Of a stretch of DNA of 64,000 bases, positions 54,234 through 61,952 are shown piece after piece (the stretch's first letter is position 1; every line of letters begins with the position of its first letter). The translations under genes were made by a program, and so were the position numbers. The DNA comes from Photorhabdus sp. CRCIA-P01 (lineage in GTDB: Bacteria; Pseudomonadota; Gammaproteobacteria; Enterobacterales; Enterobacteriaceae), in assembly GCF_003545805.1 (NCBI RefSeq), contig NZ_NMQR01000003.1, positions 186,001 through 250,000 on the forward strand. Direction: 5' to 3'. The notes beneath the pieces are model-generated. The model ran no database searches and had not been told where the DNA came from. It saw only the letters and a program-made list of their open reading frames with translations.

Positions 54234-57200
54234 ATGAACATCATTTGTCAAATGATTGAAAAAAGAGCATCGGAAAATGCTCACGAGTTAATTTTCAAGT
54301 TCCTTTCTGACGGAGAAAGAGAAGAAGAGCAATTAAGCTGGAATAATTTACATCGGGGTCAAAAAAGTATCGCTTATTATTTACAGCAATATTGTCAGCC
54401 TGGCGATCGGGTAATAGTTATGTTGCCTTCCGGTCTACTCTTTGTTCAGACAATAGCCGCGTGCTTATACTCAAGTGTGGTCGCGGTACCAGTGAATAGC
54501 GCCCGGCCCGAAGGAAGAGGTTGGGATACTATTCTGAAAATAATAATGGATAGTGGTGCCCGATTAGTTATCACGACCTCAAAACAGAGTGAGAAAGTAA
54601 AAGAAGTATTTGCAAAAGAAAGCGGCTTTAATGAAGTAAAGGTAATATCAGCAAATGAATTGATAGAAGCCCAGGAAGATGCATCTTACCGTGGCGGATC
54701 GAATCTGGCATTGCTCCAGTATACCTCAGGTTCAACCGGTGAGCCTAAAGGCGTCATGGTCGGTTATGAAAATTTAATCAATAATCTGGAGGCAATAAAA
54801 AACAGGTTTGCATGTTCAGAAGAGGGCTGTGGCGTCATTTGGCTTCCGCCCTACCATGATATGGGTTTATTAGGTGGTATACTCCAGCCTTTCTATAGCG
54901 GTGTTCCAGTTGTACTGATGCCGCCTACTTCAGTAATTCAGCAACCCGCTCTGTGGTTAAAAGCCATTTCAAAATATAAAGCGACCATTTCCGGCGGACC
55001 TAACTTTATCTATGAACAAAGTGTTGAAAGAATAAGCGATAAGGATTTGGAGTCTATTGATCTTTCAAATTGGAAGAATGCATTTAGTGGAGCAGAGCCA
55101 ATCAGAGCAGATATCCTTCAACGTTTTTCCGAACGATTTAGCTCTTATGGTTTTAACAAGGACGCTCTTTATCCCTGTTATGGGTTGGCGGAAAGTACCC
55201 TGTATGTTTCAGGGCCCGTAACTAATAACCACGGAATGAAAGTAGAGAATTTTAATTCGAGAGCGTTGAGTGAAGGAAACGTTATTAAAGCCAACAGCGT
55301 GAATGGTAACATCACATTGGTCAGCCATGGCAAACCATACGAAAATCAAGAGATTATTATCTGCAAAACTGATATGGCGGACGTATTACCTGAAGGTAAA
55401 GTTGGCGAAATTTGGCTGAAAGGGCCTTCCGTAACTTACGGTTACTGGAATAATGAGAATGCCACCCGCAGTGAATTCAATCAGTATACATCAGATAATA
55501 AAGGCCCTTATTTGCGAACAGGCGATTTGGGATTTTTATTTGATGGAGATCTATATATTAGTGGCAGGATAAAAGACGTCATTATTATCAGAGGAAAAAA
55601 TCATTATCCCCAAGATATAGAAAATACGTCACAGATATCTGACACTGCACTTATTTCAGGGGGATGTGTCGCTTTTGCGGATGAAAAAGGGGTTATCGTC
55701 ATACAAGAAGTAAAAAGAAGCGACATTAAGAAAATCGATGTCAAAGAAATAATGAAGAAAATAAGAGTTAATATTACTAATAACCATGAGGTCTCTGTTA
55801 GTAAAATTATTCTTATCCGGCCTGGCGGAATACTCAAGACATCAAGTGGTAAAGTACGTCGCAAGGCCATGCAGGAATTGCTTCTTTCCGGTAAGTTAAC
55901 TGTAATCGATGAATGGAATGCCCAGTCTGCAAGTCGTGATCAGCAAAATAACCATCAGGATACGAATCGATCCTTCGTTATAAACTGGTTTGACAACTGG
56001 TTAATTCGAGAAACGGGAGAAGCACTGCCTGATATGACGGCTGGAGAAATTCATCTCTATAACCTCGGGATCGATTCACTCCAGAAAGCGACTTTGCTTG
56101 CCGATTTTTCAGATTTGACCTCTCACCAATTACCTTCAGATATCTTTGAGCGCCATGAATACTTGGTGTCTTTTTTAAATGAATTAGAAGCCATTTACAA
56201 TTTTATCAGCGGATACAACCAACTGTCGCCTGAGTTGCGCACGCAGATTACGAGTCAGCTAGAAAATGAAGGTGATCATCAGGTATTTGAAGATATTAAT
56301 GCTATACCCGAAGCGTTCTTTAATCCTGTACATTTGAAAGGCGTAAAAGAAATTGAGGCTCGTCTCGAATCAATGAAAGGCGTTAGTCTCCCCTTCTTTA
56401 CAACCCATGAAGGAGTGAATGGTTCTCATACAGTAATGAATGAGGAAAACTACCTCAATTTCTCTAACCATAATTATCTTGGCTTGGCTCAACATCCCGA
56501 GGTTAAATCAGCCTCCATGGAAGCTATCAATAAATATGGCACCAGCCCTTCCGCGGCAAGGATTGTGGCGGGTCAACGCCCTGTTCATGTTGATCTGGAA
56601 GCAGAGATAGCGAAGTTTACCGGTCATGAGGACGCCATTACTTTTGTAAGCAGCAATTTTTGCAATGTGACCGTTATTGGTCATTTAATGCAGCGCGGCG
56701 ATCTTATTTTGTACGATGAATATAGCCACGACAGCCTTCTCCAGGGCGGAAAATTGTCTCAGGCGGATATGTTGCCGTTTGCGCATAATAATTGGCGAAT
56801 GGCTGATGAACTTCTTAATAAGAAAAGGAAACATTACAGGAAAGTCATGCTCTTTATAGAAGGTGCTTATAGTATGGATGGCGATATTCCTGATTTGAAG
56901 AAATTTGTTGAAATAAAGAAAAAGCATAAAGTATTGTTGATGGTAGATGAATGTCTTTCCATTGGGGTTTTGGGAGAAAGTGGACGGGGTGTTTGCGAGC
57001 ATTGTGATGTCATGCCATCTGAAATAGATATTTGTATGGGTGGAATTAGTAAAAGCTTTGCAAGCTGTGGTGGTTATATCGCGGGCCAGCGATCCTTTAT
57101 AACTTATCTACGGTATACGACGCCGGGTTTTGTTTATACCACGGGCATGCCACCGGCTGCCGCCGCATCGGCGCTTACCGCCATTAAAGTGATACAAAAG

Positions 57201-57497
57201 GAAAAGTACAGAGTTCATGAAGTACAAAAATTATCAAAATATTTCGTTAATAAAGCGAATTCACTTGGTCTAGATACAGGATTAAGTAAAGATACCCCAG
57301 TTATCCCTCTTATGATAGGCGCCGAGAATAAATGTATCTATATTTATCAAAAGTTGAGGGAGAATTTAATCAATGTGCAACCTATCTTGCATCCAGCCGT
57401 ACCTGAGAATAAAGCTCGTTTACGTTTTTTTATTAACTATGGACACACGGTTGAGGACATCAATAAAGTTCTCAATATCATAAAAGAGCACATTTAA
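54234..57497 (+). CDS. Fatty acyl-AMP ligase - acyl carrier - alpha-oxoamine synthase fusion
   Basis: 1087 residues. FAAL domain about 1-560: QYTSGSTGEPKGVM near 162, WLPPYHDMGLLGGILQPFYS near 203 (a FAAL hallmark), SGGPNFIYE, and YLRTGDLGF. ACP about 580-660 with Ser615 in GIDSL. PLP enzyme about 700-1087: NYLGLAQHP, TSPSAARIVAGQR, YDEYSHDS, VDECLSIGVLG (D905) and PLP Lys940 in GGISKSF. Family knowledge: FAAL loads a fatty acid on the carrier, and the oxoamine synthase condenses it with an amino acid, losing CO2, to give an alpha-aminoketone. The family's DE-HS motif has Leu at the His position here. First gene of the cluster; 28 bases before the next. Start supported by AAGG upstream. Confidence 0.93.
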   Translation: MNIICQMIEKRASENAHELIFKFLSDGEREEEQLSWNNLHRGQKSIAYYLQQYCQPGDRVIVMLPSGLLFVQTIAACLYSSVVAVPVNSARPEGRGWDTILKIIMDSGARLVITTSKQSEKVKEVFAKESGFNEVKVISANELIEAQEDASYRGGSNLALLQYTSGSTGEPKGVMVGYENLINNLEAIKNRFACSEEGCGVIWLPPYHDMGLLGGILQPFYSGVPVVLMPPTSVIQQPALWLKAISKYKATISGGPNFIYEQSVERISDKDLESIDLSNWKNAFSGAEPIRADILQRFSERFSSYGFNKDALYPCYGLAESTLYVSGPVTNNHGMKVENFNSRALSEGNVIKANSVNGNITLVSHGKPYENQEIIICKTDMADVLPEGKVGEIWLKGPSVTYGYWNNENATRSEFNQYTSDNKGPYLRTGDLGFLFDGDLYISGRIKDVIIIRGKNHYPQDIENTSQISDTALISGGCVAFADEKGVIVIQEVKRSDIKKIDVKEIMKKIRVNITNNHEVSVSKIILIRPGGILKTSSGKVRRKAMQELLLSGKLTVIDEWNAQSASRDQQNNHQDTNRSFVINWFDNWLIRETGEALPDMTAGEIHLYNLGIDSLQKATLLADFSDLTSHQLPSDIFERHEYLVSFLNELEAIYNFISGYNQLSPELRTQITSQLENEGDHQVFEDINAIPEAFFNPVHLKGVKEIEARLESMKGVSLPFFTTHEGVNGSHTVMNEENYLNFSNHNYLGLAQHPEVKSASMEAINKYGTSPSAARIVAGQRPVHVDLEAEIAKFTGHEDAITFVSSNFCNVTVIGHLMQRGDLILYDEYSHDSLLQGGKLSQADMLPFAHNNWRMADELLNKKRKHYRKVMLFIEGAYSMDGDIPDLKKFVEIKKKHKVLLMVDECLSIGVLGESGRGVCEHCDVMPSEIDICMGGISKSFASCGGYIAGQRSFITYLRYTTPGFVYTTGMPPAAAASALTAIKVIQKEKYRVHEVQKLSKYFVNKANSLGLDTGLSKDTPVIPLMIGAENKCIYIYQKLRENLINVQPILHPAVPENKARLRFFINYGHTVEDINKVLNIIKEHI

Positions 57498-57525
57498 TTA
57501 ACTTTCGATATAATGGAAACCAATA

Positions 57526-59445
57526 ATGAGCACGATGATAAAAAAAAGAGAGCATTATAAGAACGCATGTCTCTTTTTAGGGCATAATGCTTCAGCGGTC
57601 ATATGGAATAATGCCGATGATATGTTTGCCATTGAAGATGAAAAAGAGAATCGCTCAAAAGGTGGAGAATATGTCCCCATCCACACAATATTGAAATTGA
57701 TGAAATATGATATTGATGAATTGAATGTTATTAATTTCCTTGGCGAGGTTGATTATAACCATACTATAAAGGCTTTATGTGGCAATGATAGAGAAATATT
57801 TGAGCAATTCATAAAAAGAGTAAAGCTGTATGAATTGAAAATAAACCATCATGCTACCCATGCGATAAATGGCATCATTGAAGCCTGGGAACATCATAAA
57901 GAAAATAATCCACCTAAAAAATATCATATATTGATTACTGATGGTACGGGGGATGATTATGAATCGACATCTCTCTATACCGTGATAATCGATAAAAACA
58001 AAGCATTGGCAGATTGCATAAAGACATTACAACGGGTGAAAAGAATTTCCGCAGCAGATCTTTCATGCGGAATATTATTTGCCCGTGTAGTATGCAACGC
58101 CGATACAGGTTTTTCGCCGTTGAAAGATGAATATAAGTCACTTGGTTACGAAACGGAAATAACACGCCTGTTAGACGATAATAAACTTAATAAACTCAAT
58201 CGAATTATCATAAAATTATCCGATGGTTTTTTGTCAAATAAGGAATGCGGTTTGATATCAGCCATTAGAAGTGATATCAAATCTTTCCTACCTGGTGTTA
58301 ATGATGAAAACTTTTCTAAAAAAAAGGCGTATTACCACGAACGCAATAAAATCCGGCTTGAATGGAGCAGTTCTCGTAAGCCTGTTACCCTATTGGGGAT
58401 AAAGAAGTCTCCGTCAGAAATTATTTTAGAAAAAAGCGCGCATCAGCATTTTTCACATGGCTTTTCTGTTAAATATATGCAGGAAATGGCCGTGAAGCAT
58501 GTGAGAATGCCGTTGTGGTTGTTGCGGCACTTAAATGGATTAAGTCAATATGAGATCCGTGTTATTTCTTCCTATATTGCTAACAAATTTTTAGAAACCT
58601 ATTTGGTAAAATTCATTGCTAGTGAAAAAGTTGAAAACCTGATTGTTGGCGGTGGTGTTCATTTCAATGTCAAACTCAATAATGTTTTACTGAATAGTAT
58701 AAAGGGAGATATCTGCTGCTCTCCCCTTGCTGGTGATATTGTGCATGCACTGACAGGCGCTGTTATTCTTGATAATACATTATCTAATAGAAGCGTAAAT
58801 CTGTTATTGCTAAAGCGTGATTTATCTTTGCCGTACAACGGTAAGTATGCAAAGAATATCATTTATACAGATAATCAAGCTGATTTTATTGAAAATACCG
58901 CTCACTATGTGAGTAAGGGATATATTGTCAATACAGTAAAGAACTGGGGGGAATTAGGTCCCAGAGCACTTATGTCAAATTCTACACTGTGTTTACCGAC
59001 TGGTGAGTTGAAACAAGAAATTAACCTTCTTAATGGCCGGGATGACCATATGCCAATGGCCCCTGTATTAAGATCAGAGAACTTGCCGGTTCTCTTTAAC
59101 ATTAAAGAAGTCAACAGAGTAACAGGCTCACTTCATGGCATGATTATTGCGCTAAGTTATAACGATAATATATCGGAAGAAAGATATGAGGGAGTGATGC
59201 ATAAAATACATGATGGTAGAACCACGGGCAGGCCGCTTGTGGTTAAATCAGACGTTGATATTGAAATGCTACGGAAAGTTGAAAATGAAACTGGCTATGC
59301 AGCGTTAATCAACACCTCTTTCAACATTCATGGTTATTCCACAGTGCAGCGGATGCAACATGCGTATCACGACTTCGATTATCAGTGCGGGAAAGCCGAA
59401 AAAGCGGGTATCCGTAAGCCTTTTCTTATTATCGGCAATTTTTAA
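57526..59445 (+). CDS. NodU/CmcH-family carbamoyltransferase
   Basis: 639 residues. The N-terminal domain starts as in the family (CLFLGHNASAVIWNN, then EDEKENRSKGG) and has metal-binding HHATHA (His108, 109, 112) and GGGVHFNVKLN near 375. The C-terminal YrdC-like domain has GELGPRALMSNS near 474, MPMAPVL, and AALINTSFN near 600. Family knowledge: these transfer a carbamoyl group from carbamoyl phosphate to a hydroxyl of a secondary metabolite, using ATP. The usual FRP-AP motif is replaced by HMPMAP. Between the oxoamine synthase and the P450, it probably carbamoylates the product of this cluster. An ERIC element follows its stop. Confidence 0.9.
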   Translation: MSTMIKKREHYKNACLFLGHNASAVIWNNADDMFAIEDEKENRSKGGEYVPIHTILKLMKYDIDELNVINFLGEVDYNHTIKALCGNDREIFEQFIKRVKLYELKINHHATHAINGIIEAWEHHKENNPPKKYHILITDGTGDDYESTSLYTVIIDKNKALADCIKTLQRVKRISAADLSCGILFARVVCNADTGFSPLKDEYKSLGYETEITRLLDDNKLNKLNRIIIKLSDGFLSNKECGLISAIRSDIKSFLPGVNDENFSKKKAYYHERNKIRLEWSSSRKPVTLLGIKKSPSEIILEKSAHQHFSHGFSVKYMQEMAVKHVRMPLWLLRHLNGLSQYEIRVISSYIANKFLETYLVKFIASEKVENLIVGGGVHFNVKLNNVLLNSIKGDICCSPLAGDIVHALTGAVILDNTLSNRSVNLLLLKRDLSLPYNGKYAKNIIYTDNQADFIENTAHYVSKGYIVNTVKNWGELGPRALMSNSTLCLPTGELKQEINLLNGRDDHMPMAPVLRSENLPVLFNIKEVNRVTGSLHGMIIALSYNDNISEERYEGVMHKIHDGRTTGRPLVVKSDVDIEMLRKVENETGYAALINTSFNIHGYSTVQRMQHAYHDFDYQCGKAEKAGIRKPFLIIGNF

Positions 59446-59450
59446 TAAAA

Positions 59451-59579
59451 TATATACCTAATAGATTTCGAGTTGTAGCGCGGCGGCAAGTGAATGAATC
59501 CCCAGGAGCATAGATAACGATGTGACTGGGGTGAGTGAAAGCAGCCAACAAAGCAGCAGCTTGAAAGATGAAGGGTATA
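59451..59579 (+). repeat. ERIC element, copy 2, inside the amino-lipid operon
   Basis: About 129 bp with CGAATGAATC-like and CCCCAGGAGC plus GTGACTGGGGTGAG hallmarks. It fills the gap between the carbamoyltransferase stop and the ribosome site of the P450. In an mRNA it would fold into a long hairpin and may alter expression of the downstream genes. Confidence 0.92.
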
Positions 59580-59595
59580 AAAGGAGTGTAAAAGC

Positions 59596-60924
59596 GTGAA
59601 CTATAAAGAGATTAAGGAAGTAAAAGGTTTACCTTTACTTGGTTCAATATTGGATTATAAATCGGATGCTTTATCACTATTTCTTAATGCAGCAAGAGAG
59701 AATGGAGATATTTGCACAATAAAAATGGGCCCGGAGAGTATAATTTTCATTAACAACCCAGACTGGGTAGCAGAAATATTAGCAAAAAGGATAGATTTTT
59801 TTATTAAAAGCCCCAGTTATCGCGAATTAGAGTTATTGCTTGGCCAAGGGATGGTCACTACAGAAGGTGAGGTATGGAAAAAACAACGCGATAATGCCAG
59901 GCATGCTTTCACTATATCCAGTTTAAACACGTTGATCGCCCCGATAAAAGATATCGTCACGAACTTTTCTCATAATACTGTTTTAGATGGGCATCGACGT
60001 GACATATTCAAAGATATGCTTGATCTTTCCATGAACATTGCCTTGAAAACGCTCTTTGGACAAAGTAGTAGTGATATCAATAGGCACAGCGTTTCAATAG
60101 CGCTTGAAAATGCTTCTGATTATGTCATTAAACGTCTTGAGGCGATTATTAAACTGCCGCCTAACATTCCTACGTTTTCTGCATTAAAATTCAGGAAGGA
60201 AAAATCCGTACTTGACAGACAAATTGTTGAAATGATTAAAAATCATGACAATCATAGTGGGAAAGGTTGTCTGTTAAACATGATCTTGGAAAATGAAACC
60301 GATCATGATGAGATAAAGAATCAATTACTTACCTTTTTTTTAACGTCTTACGAAACGATTGCATCCGCAGCCACCTGGACATTTTATTTCATTTCCCGCT
60401 ATAAACGCTGGCATAAAATTATTAAAGATGAATATACCCAAGCTGTATTGGAAAAGACCAATGATATTTTCGAATTAAAATATACCAACGCGGTTATTAA
60501 TGAAAGTATGCGTCTTCTGCCTCCGGTATGGTCTTTTTCCCGGACGGCTAAAGAAAATGTCACTATAGGTGAATATAAGATCGCCGCAGGAAAAATGGTG
60601 GTTATTTCCCCTTATTGTTTGCAGAGACATCCAGACTACTGGGAAAAAGCTGACGACTTTATCCCTATGCGTTGGCTCGGTGAACTATACAGCCATAAGC
60701 TTAACCGTACTTTTATTCCTTTTGGCGCCGGCCCCAGGATATGTCTGGGTATGAATTATGCTCGCATGGTTTTACCGATTATTATCGGTGAGTTTTGTAA
60801 AAGAGGATTTTTCGAAACAAGTTATCAGGGATATCCGGAACTAAAAGCAGGTATTACTATCAGACCTGTGAAGGGTATTAATGGTGTTTGGCGGTGTCTG
60901 GCTGATGAGGAGGATATAAAATGA
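59596..60924 (+). CDS. Cytochrome P450 monooxygenase
   Basis: 442 residues starting at GTG 59596, after AAGGAG. Heme-binding loop FGAGPRICLG with Cys383; ExxR pair Glu303/Arg306 in ESMRLLPP; I-helix segment SYETIAS near 250; RPxR region RHPDYWEKADDFIPMRW. No membrane anchor. It resembles fatty-acid-type P450s (CYP102/CYP4-like pattern PPVWSFSRTA). It lacks a fused reductase, so it needs ferredoxin partners from elsewhere. It overlaps the SDR by ATGA. By context it hydroxylates the amino-lipid, perhaps making the hydroxyl that is carbamoylated. Confidence 0.93.
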   Translation: MNYKEIKEVKGLPLLGSILDYKSDALSLFLNAARENGDICTIKMGPESIIFINNPDWVAEILAKRIDFFIKSPSYRELELLLGQGMVTTEGEVWKKQRDNARHAFTISSLNTLIAPIKDIVTNFSHNTVLDGHRRDIFKDMLDLSMNIALKTLFGQSSSDINRHSVSIALENASDYVIKRLEAIIKLPPNIPTFSALKFRKEKSVLDRQIVEMIKNHDNHSGKGCLLNMILENETDHDEIKNQLLTFFLTSYETIASAATWTFYFISRYKRWHKIIKDEYTQAVLEKTNDIFELKYTNAVINESMRLLPPVWSFSRTAKENVTIGEYKIAAGKMVVISPYCLQRHPDYWEKADDFIPMRWLGELYSHKLNRTFIPFGAGPRICLGMNYARMVLPIIIGEFCKRGFFETSYQGYPELKAGITIRPVKGINGVWRCLADEEDIK

Positions 60925-61709
60925 ATTTGGCAGGAAAAAATATCTGGGTAATTGGTGCATCCATGGGGATTGGGCATGCCTTAGTTAAAGAGCTTAACTC
61001 TTATACGACAAACCTAGTCATTTCTAGCCGGAAAAAAGATTTGCTGAAAAAATTGGCGACGGAAATTAATCTTCCGGAGGAAAATGTTATCCCTTTCGAC
61101 ATTACAAATCATGACGAAGCGAAAGAAGCGGTGCATAAAGTGCTTCAACTGATGGGAAGTATTGACTGTATCATTTTTACTGCTGGCGTCAGTCAACGCT
61201 CTTTAATCACAGACACACAGCTCTTTGTCTATGACAAATTGATGAATTTAAATTTTTTATCTATTGTTAACATAGCATTAACTATACTCCCTTCGATGAT
61301 TGAGAAAAAAAGTGGATATTTTGTGGTTCTCTCCAGTGTGGCGGGTAAGTTTGGTACTCCGAATCGCTCTGGTTATGCAGCATCGAAGAATGCATTACAT
61401 GGTTTTTTTGAGTCTCTGCGTGCTGAACATATGAAAGACAATATCAGTGTTACACTTGTTTGCCCCGGTTTTATTAATACCGATATTACTATCAGATCTC
61501 TCACTGGAAATGGGGAGCCTTATCAACGCATTGATAGTGAACTGGAACACGGTATTCCAGTCGATTTATGCGCCAGAAAAATTGTTAAGGCAATCATTAG
61601 CGAAAAAAGAGAGATATACCCCGGAGGTAATAGAGAAGTCATTGGTGTATACCTTAATCGATTTTTTCCACGATTGTTACAGTATATTGTTGCATTAAAG
61701 GGAAACTAA
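60921..61709 (+). CDS. SDR-family ketoreductase
   Basis: 262 residues. Cofactor motif IGASMGIG near 11-18, FTAGVSQ in place of NNAG, catalytic Ser in LSSVAG near 138, then Tyr152 and Lys156 in YAASK. The C-terminal part (PGFINTDI, then NRFFPRLLQYIVAL) resembles DHRS7-type reductases and 3-ketosphinganine reductases. Role by context: reduce the ketone left by the oxoamine synthase to an amino alcohol. It is the last gene of the operon; an ERIC copy begins right after its stop. Confidence 0.9.
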   Translation: MNLAGKNIWVIGASMGIGHALVKELNSYTTNLVISSRKKDLLKKLATEINLPEENVIPFDITNHDEAKEAVHKVLQLMGSIDCIIFTAGVSQRSLITDTQLFVYDKLMNLNFLSIVNIALTILPSMIEKKSGYFVVLSSVAGKFGTPNRSGYAASKNALHGFFESLRAEHMKDNISVTLVCPGFINTDITIRSLTGNGEPYQRIDSELEHGIPVDLCARKIVKAIISEKREIYPGGNREVIGVYLNRFFPRLLQYIVALKGN

Positions 61710-61710
61710 T

Positions 61711-61840
61711 ATATAGCCTTCATCTTTCAAGCTGCTGCTTTGTTGGCTACTTTCACTCACCCCAGTCACATAGTTGTCTATGCTCCTGGGGATTCGTTCA
61801 CTTGCCGCCGCGCTGCAACTCGAAATCTATTAGGTATATA
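61711..61840 (-). repeat. ERIC element, copy 3
   Basis: About 130 bp, reverse orientation relative to copy 2, starting one base after the SDR stop. Copies 2 and 3 thus flank the P450-SDR pair in opposite orientation. Confidence 0.92.
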
Positions 61841-61877
61841 CCCTTCATCAGGGTATAGTTAATCGCCCTTTCATTAA

Positions 61878-61901
61878 CGGTGACCTTTTAACTGGTCACC
61901 G
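61878..61901. terminator. Hairpin between the converging SDR operon and oxidase gene
   Basis: Stem CGGTGACC / GGTCACCG with an eight-base loop, followed by AAATTTTCT. Sits 51 bases beyond the oxidase stop and after ERIC copy 3; likely a bidirectional terminator. Confidence 0.65.
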
Positions 61902-61952
61902 AAATTTTCTATATATTCACGACAATGTCTCGCATTTAGACCTGTTTTATGA

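Noticed and set aside
54234-61709. Saxitoxin-like pathway
   Set aside because: The only shared logic is ACP-oxoamine synthase, O-carbamoyltransferase and SDR. The amidinotransferase, cyclase and Rieske-type genes are absent and the N-terminal domain is a fatty-acid ligase.
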